Source of the DNA: Massilia sp. Root335 | GTDB taxonomy: Bacteria > Pseudomonadota > Gammaproteobacteria > Burkholderiales > Burkholderiaceae_D | DNA length: 57,400 bases | Assembly (NCBI RefSeq): GCF_001425685.1 | Contig: NZ_LMCY01000022.1 | Location: 51,659-109,058 of the forward strand | Direction of reading: 5' to 3' | Part shown: in pieces, positions 1 to 8,677 of the stretch | Position numbering within the stretch: the first letter of the stretch is position 1 | How the letters are laid out: each line of letters opens with the position of its first letter | Position numbers and translations under genes: made by a program | The notes under the pieces: model-generated | The model's database searches: none | Told to the model about the DNA's origin: nothing | Seen by the model: the letters and a program-made list of their open reading frames with translations, nothing else

Positions 1-1956
1 ACCTCCGACACGCGCGACGTCGCGTGGAACCTGCAGTGGCGCGCGACCGACCAGTGGGTCTTCAGCGGCGACCTGCAGCACACCCGCGCCACCACGGACG
101 GGTATGACAACACCGTCGGCATGGGCGCCTATGCACCGAAGGAGGGGGTGGACTTCCGCACCTCGCCGCCGAAGCTGACGTTCGACGACGCTGACCGCGC
201 CTTCCTGGCCAATCCGAACAACTATTACTGGGGCTTTACCCAGGAGCACCGCGACGAGGCCGTCGCCGCCCAGAACGCGGCCCGCCTGGACGCCAAGTTC
301 ACCTTCGACAGCCCGGTCCTGAACGACCTGCGTTTCGGCGTGCGCTTCACCAACCGCAGCGCGGAAACGCGTGCGACGCACGGCAACAACCAGTGGCACG
401 AGATCACGCAGCCGTGGGCCGTCGGCAGCGACGGATGGCAGCCGTTCAGCAAGCTCGCCTACCTGAGCGACCCGCGCTTCGCCGGCAATGCGTCGGTGGT
501 ACCGTTCAATAATTTCTTCGGTGGCAAGGTCGCGACGCCGCCGTCGATCGTCGTGCCGAACCTGTCGCTGTCGCAAGGCACGCCGCCGCCGGGCTTCACC
601 CAGTTGCACGATATGGTGAAGGTGCTCTGCAATGGCACGTGCTCGGGCGACGCGCTCTGGAACTACGCGCTGTTTGGCGACCCGGAGAGCCGCAACCTGC
701 AGCATGAGAAGACCAAGGCCGCGTATGCCCAGCTGCGCTTCGGCTTCGACACGCTGCGCTACCCGGTGGACGGCAACGTGGGTGTGCGCGTCGTGCGCAC
801 CGACATGTCGGCGGCCGGTTACCTGCTGTTCTCGCCGCCGGATACGTCCAAGCTCCCGACCGTGCCGAAGATCGCCGCGATGTCCGATCCGCGGAACTTC
901 GACAACCAGTACACCAACGTTCTGCCCAGCCTGAACCTGCGCATGAAGGCCAGCGATCAGTTGCAGTTCCGCGCCGCGCTCTCGAAAGGGATGACGCGTC
1001 CGGACTTCTACCAGATGCAGACCTACACGACGCTGAGCCAGAACGTGCACACGCACACGGACAAGGACACGAACGTCACGATCCTCGACGGTGTGGACTA
1101 CACCGGCTCGGGCGTCGGCAATCCGATGCTCAAGCCGACGCGCTCGAACAACTTCGACCTGACCGCCGAGTACTACTTCGGCCATGGCGGCCAGCTCACG
1201 CTGGCGCTGTTCAACAAGCGCCTGTCGGACATCATCGTCGGCAAGACGTCGTTCACGACGCTGAACGACTCGACCGGCCAGCCGCACGACTTCGCGGTCA
1301 CGTCGCCCGTGAATGGCGCGACCGGCCGGGCCAGCGGCGCCGAGATCGGCTACCAGCAGTACTTCGACAAGCTGCCAGGCCTGCTGTCCGGCCTCGGTGT
1401 GTCGGCCAACTACACCTACATCGACAGCCGCCAGGACCTCGGCAAGCCGCTGGCGCAGGTGTGGTGCACGCCGCAGGACAACCCGAACACGCTGCTGGCG
1501 CGCGACCTCTCCGGTTGCGACACGGACGGCCACCTGCTGAACGTGGGTAACGTGCCGATGACGGGCATGTCGAAGAACGCCCTCAACCTGGCGGTGTTGT
1601 ACGACAAGGGCCCGGTGTCCGCCCGCGTGGCGTACAGCTGGCGTTCGAAGTACCTGCAGGCGATCAACGCCTACGGCACGAACGGCAACGACGGCATCGA
1701 TGCGAATCCGGCGAGCCCGAACTTCGGCAAGAACTATGTGTTCTACTACGCGCTGCCGACCTGGGGCGGGGCGTACGGCCAGGTCGATGCGAGCCTGCAG
1801 TACAAGTTCACCGATAACCTGAACGTGTCGGTGCAGGCGACGAACCTCACCAACGCGTTGTTCAAGCAGTACATGCAGCAGGGGATCGGCATGATGGAGC
1901 GCGGTGCGTTCTACACGGGCCGCAGCTACTCGGTCCGGATGGGTTACACCTTCTGA
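1..1956 (+). CDS. TonB-dependent receptor, C-terminal part (5' end outside window)
   Basis: The frame is open from the first base to the stop at 1956, so this is the last 651 residues of a longer outer-membrane protein. It shows the alternating aromatic strands of a TonB-dependent beta-barrel, for example the stretch around SLNLRMKASDQLQFRAALS followed by PDFYQMQ, and ends GRSYSVRMGYTF with the terminal Phe typical of barrels recognised by the BAM machinery. Such receptors import oligosaccharides, siderophores or cobalamin with energy from TonB-ExbBD. The following halogenase-like gene and glycosidases make a carbohydrate ligand most likely, but the plug domain and signal peptide are not visible. 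The length and barrel style match the large receptors of Xanthomonas and Caulobacter carbohydrate loci. Confidence 0.93.
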   Translation, partial: TSDTRDVAWNLQWRATDQWVFSGDLQHTRATTDGYDNTVGMGAYAPKEGVDFRTSPPKLTFDDADRAFLANPNNYYWGFTQEHRDEAVAAQNAARLDAKFTFDSPVLNDLRFGVRFTNRSAETRATHGNNQWHEITQPWAVGSDGWQPFSKLAYLSDPRFAGNASVVPFNNFFGGKVATPPSIVVPNLSLSQGTPPPGFTQLHDMVKVLCNGTCSGDALWNYALFGDPESRNLQHEKTKAAYAQLRFGFDTLRYPVDGNVGVRVVRTDMSAAGYLLFSPPDTSKLPTVPKIAAMSDPRNFDNQYTNVLPSLNLRMKASDQLQFRAALSKGMTRPDFYQMQTYTTLSQNVHTHTDKDTNVTILDGVDYTGSGVGNPMLKPTRSNNFDLTAEYYFGHGGQLTLALFNKRLSDIIVGKTSFTTLNDSTGQPHDFAVTSPVNGATGRASGAEIGYQQYFDKLPGLLSGLGVSANYTYIDSRQDLGKPLAQVWCTPQDNPNTLLARDLSGCDTDGHLLNVGNVPMTGMSKNALNLAVLYDKGPVSARVAYSWRSKYLQAINAYGTNGNDGIDANPASPNFGKNYVFYYALPTWGGAYGQVDASLQYKFTDNLNVSVQATNLTNALFKQYMQQGIGMMERGAFYTGRSYSVRMGYTF

Positions 1957-2033
1957 TCGTAACCTCGTGAGCACACCTCCCGCACGCCATCCGGCGGCGG
2001 GAGGTTTTCGCGTTTTTGATATTGGAGACAATC

Positions 2034-3551
2034 ATGTCCGACATGGCTATCCGCAACATCGTCATCGTCGGCGGGGGCACCGCCGGCTGGATGACCGCCG
2101 CGCCGCTGGCGCTGCGGCTCGGCACGTCCTGCAACATCGTGCTCGTCGAGTCGCCCGAGATCGGCACCGTCGGCGTGGGCGAATCGACGCTGCCCACGAT
2201 CCGCTACTACAACCTCGCGCTCGGGCTGGACGGGGCCGACTTCATCCGGCGCACCAAGGCCACCTTCAAGCTGGGCATCGAGTTCCAGGACTGGGGGCAC
2301 GTCGGCAACCGGTTCTTCCACGGCTTCAGCGACTTCGGCCCGGCCATCGAAAACCGTCCCGCCTACATGTACTGGCTGCGCCTTTCCCGCGCGCGCAAGG
2401 ACATGCCGTCGTACGAGGAATGGTCGGTGGCGACGGCGATGGCGCGCGCGCACCGTTTCATTCCGCCGTACGGCGACCGGCCATCCGTCACCAATGCGTA
2501 TTCCTATGCCTTCCAGTTCGACGCCGGCCTGTATGCCGCCTATCTGCGCGACTACGCGACGGAGCGGGGCGTCACGCGCATCGAAGGCACGGTCGGCGAC
2601 GTCGAACTGCACCCGGACACCGGCTTCATCACGGCCGTGACGCTGCGCGACGGGCGCCGCGTGGAGGGCGACCTGTTCATCGACTGCACGGGCTTTCGCG
2701 GCCTGCTGATCGAAGGCGTGTACAAGGCCGGCTACGAGGACTGGAGCGCCATGCTGCCCTGTAACAGCGCCCAGGCCGTGCCGAGCGCCTCCGCCGACAA
2801 GCTCACGCCCTTCACGCGGGCGGCGGCCAAGAGCGCCGGCTGGACGTGGCGCATCCCGCTGCAGCACCGCACCGGCAACGGCCACGTGTACTGCGACGCG
2901 TTCATGTCGGACGAGGAAGCGGGCCGCGTCCTGCTCGACGGCCTCGATACCGAGGCGCTGGACGCGCCGCGCCAGCTGCGCTTCACGGCGGGCCGCCGGC
3001 GCAAGTCGTGGGTCAAGAACTGCGTGGCGGTCGGCCTGTCCAGCGGCTTCCTCGAACCGCTCGAATCGACGAGCATCAACATCATCGAGCTGGCCGTCGG
3101 CTGGCTGCTCCAGTATTTCCCGGACCGCGACTGCCGCCCCGAACTGGCCGACGAATTCAATCGCCTCGTCGCGCAGCGCTACGAATTCGTGCGCGACTTC
3201 ATCGTCCTGCACTACAAGCTCACGAACCGCGACGATTCCGAGTTCTGGCGCTACTGCGCGAACATGCCGATCCCGGACTCGCTGCGGCACCAGATCGACC
3301 TGTTCCGCGCGTCCGGCCGCGTGACCCTGTACGATCCGGAGGGGTTCTCGATGGACTCGCACGCGTCGATCATGCTGGGACTCGGGCTCAGGCCCGAGAC
3401 GGACGATCCCCTGATCGACCGCATGGACCTGAAGCGCCTGGACGAGCATTTCGGCAAGGTGCACGCGACGATCCGGCAGGCGGTCGGCGCGATGCCGGAC
3501 CATGGCGAATTCGTCGCGCAACTGGCAGCCGGCACGATGCGAAAACCGTGA
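2034..3551 (+). CDS. Tryptophan halogenase-family flavoprotein
   Basis: A 505-residue member of the flavin-dependent tryptophan halogenase family. The FAD-binding GGGTAGW is at residues 13-19, a lysine at residue 79 (ATFKLG) matches the catalytic Lys of PrnA, the WTWRIP signature (WxWxIP) is at 270-275, and LEPLEST carries the conserved Glu. I chose ATG 2034 because GGAG at 2024-2027 sits 6 nt upstream; the TTG at 2016 would have no such site. It follows the TonB receptor by 77 nt and precedes a fucosidase. In Caulobacter and Xanthomonas carbohydrate loci such genes accompany TonB receptors with no natural-product genes nearby. The substrate is therefore unknown and tryptophan is unlikely, although the catalytic residues are intact. 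Confidence 0.92.
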   Translation: MSDMAIRNIVIVGGGTAGWMTAAPLALRLGTSCNIVLVESPEIGTVGVGESTLPTIRYYNLALGLDGADFIRRTKATFKLGIEFQDWGHVGNRFFHGFSDFGPAIENRPAYMYWLRLSRARKDMPSYEEWSVATAMARAHRFIPPYGDRPSVTNAYSYAFQFDAGLYAAYLRDYATERGVTRIEGTVGDVELHPDTGFITAVTLRDGRRVEGDLFIDCTGFRGLLIEGVYKAGYEDWSAMLPCNSAQAVPSASADKLTPFTRAAAKSAGWTWRIPLQHRTGNGHVYCDAFMSDEEAGRVLLDGLDTEALDAPRQLRFTAGRRRKSWVKNCVAVGLSSGFLEPLESTSINIIELAVGWLLQYFPDRDCRPELADEFNRLVAQRYEFVRDFIVLHYKLTNRDDSEFWRYCANMPIPDSLRHQIDLFRASGRVTLYDPEGFSMDSHASIMLGLGLRPETDDPLIDRMDLKRLDEHFGKVHATIRQAVGAMPDHGEFVAQLAAGTMRKP

Positions 3552-3646
3552 GCGAGCCTGGACGATTTCGTTGTTGCCGGCGCCGGATGCAGCAGGTATC
3601 ATTTTGTGTATAGAATACATAAAATACCGACCTTCGAAGGATAGTG

Positions 3647-5278
3647 ATGAAACGACGTGCACTCTTGCAGCACATGGCGGCCGCCATCCCGGCGCTCGCC
3701 CTGTCCCCCTATGCCGGCGCGGCCGGTGCCCGCATCCCCATGGCCACCGGCCCGTTCGAGCCGACGTGGCCGTCGCTGTCCGGATACGAAACGCCGGACT
3801 GGTTCCGCAACGCGAAATTCGGCATCTGGGCGCACTGGGGCCCGCAATGCGAACCCGAACACGGCGACTGGTACGCCCGCGGCATGTACGAGGAGGGCAG
3901 TGACCACTACAAATACCACGTGGCCAAGTACGGCCACCCGTCGAAGTTCGGCTTCAAGGACGTGATCCGCCGGTGGAAGGCGGAGCGCTGGAATCCGGAC
4001 GAACTCGTGGGCCTGTACAAGAAGGCGGGTGCGAAGTACTTCGTCGCGCTGGCCAACCACCACGACAACTTCGACCTGTACAAGAGCCGCTACCAGCCCG
4101 ACTGGAACGCGACGAAGCTCGGCCCCGGCAGGGACCTCGTCGGAGGCTGGCGCAATGCCGCCCGCAAGCACGGCCTGCGCTTTGGCGTCTCCGTGCACGC
4201 GGCGCACGCGTGGTCGTGGTACGAGACGGCGCAGGGCGCGGACAAGAACGGCCCGCTGGCCGGCGTGCCGTACGACGGCCGCCTGACGAAGGCCGACGGC
4301 CGTGGCCAGTGGTGGAACGGGGTCGATCCGCAAGCGCTGTACGCGCAGAACCACCCGCTCAGCAAGGACGGCGGCACCGTCGACCAGCGGTGGGAGTGGG
4401 GCGGCGGCGTGCTGGCGCCGGACAAGGCGTATGCGGACAAGCTGTACAACCGCACCGTCGACCTGATCGACAACTACGACCCTGACCTCGTGTACTACGA
4501 CGACACGGTGCTGCCGCTGTATCCCGTCAGCGACATCGGCCCGCGCCTGGTTGCGCACATGTACAACCGCAGCGTCGCGAAGCACGGCAAGGTCGACGTC
4601 GTCGTCAACGGCAAGATCCTCGACGAGGTGCAGCGCCATTCGATGGTGTGGGACATCGAGCGGGGCCAGAGCAGCCGCATCGAACCGCTGCCGTGGCAGA
4701 CCTGCACCTGCATCGGCAGCTGGCACTACGACCGCCGCATCTACGACAACAAGGCGTACAAGAGCGCGCAGACGGTCGTGCACACGCTGATCGACGTCGT
4801 CAGCAAGAACGGCAACCTGCTGCTGTCCGTGCCGGTGCGCGGCAACGGCACCATCGACGAGCAGGAACGCGCCATCGTCGAGGAGATCGGCCGCTGGATG
4901 GCCGTCAACGGCGAGGGCATCTACGATTCGCGCCCATGGACGACGTGCGGCGAGGGTCCCGTGATCGAAGCGGCCGCGGCGCCGCTGTCGGGCCCCGGCT
5001 TCAACGAGGGCAAGGGCAAGCCGTTCTCCGCCGCGGACATCCGCTTCACGGCCGGCAAGGACGCCGTGTACGCGTTCGTGATGGGCTGGCCGGAAGACGG
5101 CACCGTGACCATCAAATCCATGCGCGCCGGCGGCGAGCACCTCAAGAAGGAGGTGGCCCACGTCGAACTCGTCGGCGGCGGCGCGCTCGCGTTCCGCCAG
5201 ACCGCCGACGGCCTGCAGGTGACGCTGCCGCGCGAGCGCCCGGCGCTGCCGTACGCGATCGCGTTGAAAGTGGCGTGA
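3647..5278 (+). CDS. GH29 alpha-L-fucosidase, secreted
   Basis: A 543-residue glycoside hydrolase family 29 enzyme, which hydrolyses alpha-L-fucosyl linkages with retention. The N-terminus MKRRALLQHMAAAIPALALS resembles a Tat-like signal (RR at 3-4), so periplasmic export is likely. Family hallmarks are FGIWAHWGP, the substrate-contacting NHHDNFDLY, and LVYYDDTVLP, whose first Asp (about residue 285) aligns with the catalytic nucleophile. ATG 3647 is preferred over GTG 3644 because GAAGGA at 3636-3641 then has 5 nt of spacing instead of 2. The gap after the halogenase is 95 nt and contains an AT-rich imperfect palindrome (3607-3619), so the gene may have its own promoter. The esterase follows closely. 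Confidence 0.92.
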   Translation: MKRRALLQHMAAAIPALALSPYAGAAGARIPMATGPFEPTWPSLSGYETPDWFRNAKFGIWAHWGPQCEPEHGDWYARGMYEEGSDHYKYHVAKYGHPSKFGFKDVIRRWKAERWNPDELVGLYKKAGAKYFVALANHHDNFDLYKSRYQPDWNATKLGPGRDLVGGWRNAARKHGLRFGVSVHAAHAWSWYETAQGADKNGPLAGVPYDGRLTKADGRGQWWNGVDPQALYAQNHPLSKDGGTVDQRWEWGGGVLAPDKAYADKLYNRTVDLIDNYDPDLVYYDDTVLPLYPVSDIGPRLVAHMYNRSVAKHGKVDVVVNGKILDEVQRHSMVWDIERGQSSRIEPLPWQTCTCIGSWHYDRRIYDNKAYKSAQTVVHTLIDVVSKNGNLLLSVPVRGNGTIDEQERAIVEEIGRWMAVNGEGIYDSRPWTTCGEGPVIEAAAAPLSGPGFNEGKGKPFSAADIRFTAGKDAVYAFVMGWPEDGTVTIKSMRAGGEHLKKEVAHVELVGGGALAFRQTADGLQVTLPRERPALPYAIALKVA

Positions 5279-5304
5279 ACATGCCGCGTCCAAGGAGCCC
5301 TCGC

Positions 5305-6225
5305 ATGACCGACAACTTGTCCCGCATCCTGATCGCCGCCGCGCTGTGCGCCATCGGCAACGTCGTCCACGCGCAGGACGCCGACGTCAACGCGGACCGC
5401 GCGCGCGCCAATTTCGCCCGCCCCGTGGTCCTCGCGGCGGACGACGTCCGTGCTTTCGCCGCGCCGCCGGCGGGCTTCGCGGACGCGCACGCCGGCACCG
5501 CGCAAGGCAAGGTGGAGCCGTTCACGTATCAGTCGGCCGTCACGGGGACGCGGCGCGCCGCCAACGTGTGGCTGCCGCCCGGCTATGACAAGACGCGCCG
5601 CTACCCGGTGCTGTACCTGTTGCACGGCATCGGCGGCAACCAGGACGAATGGCGCGGCTACGTGCGCGCGAACGACGTCCTCGACAACCTGGCGGCGGCC
5701 GGCAGGATCGTGCCGATGATCGTCGTGATGCCCAACGGCCGCGCGCTGGCGGACGACCGTTCGCCGCCGCCCGACCGTGTCTTCACGCCGGAAAACGCGG
5801 CAGGCTTCGCGCGCTTCGAGCACGACCTGCTGGAGTCGCTGATCCCCGCCGTCGACGCCGCGTATCCGACGCTGGCGGACAGCGGCCACCGCGCGCTCGG
5901 CGGCCTGTCGATGGGGGGCGGGCAGGCGCTGAACTTCGGCCTGAAGCATCCGCAGGCGTTCGCCTGGGTAGCGGGCTTCTCGCCGGCGCCGAACACGGAA
6001 GACGCGGCGAAGCTGGCCGCGGAGGCGCACCAGGCCGGCGGCGGGCTGAAACTGCTGTATCTGTCGTGCGGCAACCGCGATGGCCTGATCAACGTCGCGC
6101 AGGGCGTGCACCGGCAATTGAAGGCGCAGGGCGTCGCCCACGTGTGGAACGTGGACGGCTACGGGCATGACCGCGACAGCTGGGCGGAAAACCTGTACCA
6201 CTACGCCCAGCTGCTGTTCCGATAG
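5305..6225 (+). CDS. CE1/esterase-D family alpha/beta hydrolase, secreted
   Basis: A 306-residue alpha/beta hydrolase of the esterase D / enterochelin esterase-like group (CE1-type carbohydrate esterases, including acetyl-xylan and feruloyl esterases). The signal peptide runs to about VVHAQ. The nucleophile is Ser202 in GLSMGG, and likely partners are Asp259 (CGNRDGL) and His288 (GYGHDRDSW). The oxyanion strand is YPVLYLLHGIGG. ATG 5305 is chosen because AAGGAG at 5292-5297 lies 7 nt upstream; ATG 5281 lacks a site. The gene begins 26 nt after the fucosidase stop, so the two are probably cotranscribed. A role in deacylating plant-cell-wall side chains is inferred from context. Confidence 0.88.
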   Translation: MTDNLSRILIAAALCAIGNVVHAQDADVNADRARANFARPVVLAADDVRAFAAPPAGFADAHAGTAQGKVEPFTYQSAVTGTRRAANVWLPPGYDKTRRYPVLYLLHGIGGNQDEWRGYVRANDVLDNLAAAGRIVPMIVVMPNGRALADDRSPPPDRVFTPENAAGFARFEHDLLESLIPAVDAAYPTLADSGHRALGGLSMGGGQALNFGLKHPQAFAWVAGFSPAPNTEDAAKLAAEAHQAGGGLKLLYLSCGNRDGLINVAQGVHRQLKAQGVAHVWNVDGYGHDRDSWAENLYHYAQLLFR

Positions 6226-6231
6226 GCGCCG

Positions 6232-8355
6232 TCAGTTCTCTTCGACGATCGCGAGGTCCCACGGTCCCAGGTTGACCGTCTCGTCCGCCTTCACGGCATG
6301 GGACGTCAGCAGGTCCGTGCCGGCCTTGTGGCGGTATGCGAAGCTTGCCGGGGCGCCCGAGTAGTTGAAGTAGTAGCGGATCGTCTTGCCGAACCGGTTG
6401 ACGCCGGTGCGCGCCTGGATATTCGCCGGCAGCTGCTGGTCGGGGCCGATCAGGCCCTGTTCCTGCAGCACCGATTGCAGCACCGCCTTCTGCAGCTGGT
6501 CCGACAGATACGTGCCTTCGTAGACGGCCTTGCCGCTGCCGTACTGGTTCGACGTGATGGCGGGCCAGCGGCCGAAGAACGGGTGGTCGTACCAGGCGAG
6601 GGCCTTGGCCGTGTCCAGCTGCAGGAACTCGGCCCAGTACCGCACCTTGTTGTCGGCGCCGGTATGGTACGGATCGCCCTTGAGCGCGAGGGGCTGGGCG
6701 AGGTTCGAGAATTCCTGGTAGTGGAAGCCGAGCGCCTGGCGCAGCGGGCCGGGCGCCATCGTCCAGCGCACGGCCGCGTTCTCGTTCGTGAAGCCGCTCT
6801 TGAAGGTCATCACGACGTGGCCGCCCTTGCGCACGTAGTCCGCGATGCGCTGGAGCAGGGCGTCGTCCGCCACGTACAGCATGGGTACGATCAGCACCTT
6901 GTAGGCGGACAGGTCCTGCGTCTCGGGGAATACGAAGTCGGTGCCGACGTTCAGGTCGTACAGCGCGCGGTGGATCTGGCGCACCTGCGCGCCGTAGTCG
7001 GCGTTGCTGCCGCCCGCGCCCCATTGCGACGGCTTCGCGAACGGCATGTCGTTGACGGCGTTCAGCGAATCGCGGCTCCACAGGATCGCCACGTCGTTAT
7101 GGATGCGCAGGCCGACGAGGCGCGGGCCGATCTTCTGCAGCTCGTGGCCCGTGCGGCTCATTTCCGCATACGCGCGGTTCGGCTCCAGGTCGTGCGACAG
7201 CACGCCTTTCCAGTACGTCTCCTGGTTCGCGTGGATCGACGCCCAGTGCCAGTATTCGACCATGTCGGCGCCGTTCGACAAGTGCGTGTAGACGTCCTCG
7301 CGGAACTGGCCGTCGTACGGCGGGTACTGGAACGACGAGCTCCAGTCGGTCGTCTGCGCATTCGTTTCCGTGACGAGGAAGTTGCCGCCCTTGAGCGAGC
7401 GCGTGAAGTCGGCCTGCAGCTTCTGGTCGGCGCCGTTGTACTGGTCCTGCGTGCCCCAGTGATAGATGTTCACGCCGGGGATGTCGAGTCCGCGCGCGAC
7501 GGCTTCCTCGTTGACGTCCGCGTGCAGCGAGCCGGCGAAATCGTGCGTGACGAACTGGCGCGGCCCGGCGCATTCGCGGATGAGCTGCGCCTGCCAGTGC
7601 AGGAAGTCGGTGACGCGCATCTGGCCCCAGCGCGACCATTCCAGCTTGTAGCCCGTGCTCTGCGCGCCGTCCGGCCGCGGCAGGTCTTCCCAGGTATGGA
7701 GGTTCTGGCCCCAGTAGTTCAGGAACCATGCGCGGCTGAGGTTTTCCGGCGTGCCGAATTTCTTTTCCAGGTAGTGCTGGAAGCGGATGAACACGTCGTC
7801 GTTGGCGGCGCCGTAGCTGCCGGTCTCGTTGTCGACCTGCCAGCCGATGACGTTGGGGTTGTCCTTGTAGTGGGCGGCGATGCGGCGGATCAGGCGCTCC
7901 GCATAGAAGCGGTAGGCGGGCGAATCCGTGTTCATGTTCTGGCGCATGCCGTAGGTGTTCTTCGCGCCGCCGAATTTCGTCGCCAGGATTTCCGGATGCT
8001 GGTGCGCCATCCACGCCGGGATCGAATACGTGGGCGTGCCCATGATGACCTTGATGCCCGCCTTGCCCATCGCGTCGACGACGCGGTCCATCCACGCATA
8101 GTCGAAGCGGCCGTCTTCCGGCTCCCACAGGCTCCACGTGGATTCGCCCAGGCGCACGACGTTGAAGCCGGCCGCCTTGATCATCTGGACGTCCTTGTCC
8201 AGCCGCTCGTACGGCATGTACTCATGGTAGTAGGCGGCCCCGTACAGTACGGTCGGGAAGTCCGGCTGCGTGGCCGCCGCCGGTGCCGCCCCTGCGGGCG
8301 CGCAGGCAGCGATCGCGCAGGCGACCGCGCAGGCGAGGAGTCTCCGTGTAAACAT
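6232..8355 (-). CDS. GH42 beta-galactosidase, probable lipoprotein
   Basis: A 707-residue glycoside hydrolase family 42 protein. The TIM barrel (about 30-410) has the acid/base Glu177 in GWQVDNETG and the nucleophile Glu330 in LVTETNAQ. It is followed by the GH42 trimerisation/glutamine-amidotransferase-like domain (about 425-640) and a small C-terminal beta domain. The N-terminus carries a signal peptide with a possible lipobox IAAC near residue 18, suggesting membrane anchoring in the periplasm, whereas most GH42 enzymes are cytoplasmic. It runs opposite to its neighbours and ends 6 nt from the esterase stop (tail to tail). It is divergent from the GH5 gene, with a long inverted repeat in the shared promoter region. 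Removal of beta-galactosyl units from xyloglucan side chains is the likely role in context. Confidence 0.92.
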   Translation of the reverse strand: MFTRRLLACAVACAIAACAPAGAAPAAATQPDFPTVLYGAAYYHEYMPYERLDKDVQMIKAAGFNVVRLGESTWSLWEPEDGRFDYAWMDRVVDAMGKAGIKVIMGTPTYSIPAWMAHQHPEILATKFGGAKNTYGMRQNMNTDSPAYRFYAERLIRRIAAHYKDNPNVIGWQVDNETGSYGAANDDVFIRFQHYLEKKFGTPENLSRAWFLNYWGQNLHTWEDLPRPDGAQSTGYKLEWSRWGQMRVTDFLHWQAQLIRECAGPRQFVTHDFAGSLHADVNEEAVARGLDIPGVNIYHWGTQDQYNGADQKLQADFTRSLKGGNFLVTETNAQTTDWSSSFQYPPYDGQFREDVYTHLSNGADMVEYWHWASIHANQETYWKGVLSHDLEPNRAYAEMSRTGHELQKIGPRLVGLRIHNDVAILWSRDSLNAVNDMPFAKPSQWGAGGSNADYGAQVRQIHRALYDLNVGTDFVFPETQDLSAYKVLIVPMLYVADDALLQRIADYVRKGGHVVMTFKSGFTNENAAVRWTMAPGPLRQALGFHYQEFSNLAQPLALKGDPYHTGADNKVRYWAEFLQLDTAKALAWYDHPFFGRWPAITSNQYGSGKAVYEGTYLSDQLQKAVLQSVLQEQGLIGPDQQLPANIQARTGVNRFGKTIRYYFNYSGAPASFAYRHKAGTDLLTSHAVKADETVNLGPWDLAIVEEN

Positions 8356-8677
8356 TCAATACCTTTCTTGTGGATACAGGTGTGGACAATATGCCATTGT
8401 GACGAGCCGCGCGATAGTCCTGCAATTACAAAAACCGCCAGCGCCGCAACGATTTGTCGCAGTCCGCGCCGGTGCGAATTTTCATCCCGGCGCTGGCGGA
8501 TTTCACAATTGCGGCAGCATCGTCCCGCCGACACAATATAGACCAACAGCCGCTAACGACCGCTGAACGACATTGCCGCCCGCAGCCATGCGGCCAACCG
8601 CTTTTTTCCGACGATTTCCCAACCGGCCCGGCTGGAGGAGATGCCGGACCGGGCCCCTTCATGAAAGGTAGAACGAC
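8356..8677. promoter_or_regulatory. Divergent promoter region between GH42 and GH5 genes
   Basis: This 322-base stretch has no gene. It lies between two divergently transcribed glycosidase genes, so it must hold both promoters. Its main feature is a long imperfect inverted repeat (8421-8513), annotated separately. The ribosome binding site for the GH5 gene is AAGG near 8664-8667. I could not assign -35/-10 boxes with confidence. Confidence 0.6.
8421..8513. repeat. 26-nt imperfect inverted repeat in a divergent promoter
   Basis: The left arm is 8421-8446 and the right arm 8488-8513. The arms match at 21 of 26 positions, including a perfect 12-nt core (CCGCCAGCGCCG at 8435-8446 against its complement at 8488-8499) and a GCAATT outer block on both sides. 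The 41-nt spacer is not obviously structured. It could be a paired operator, for example for the AraC- or XylR-type regulators encoded downstream, or a transcript hairpin in either leader. Confidence 0.7.

Noticed and set aside
1944..3662. Long minus-strand open frame opposite the halogenase, and similar long frames opposite other genes
   Set aside because: Composition is the Arg/Ala/Val-rich shadow expected opposite high-GC coding sequence; no protein family is recognisable and the plus-strand genes are clear.
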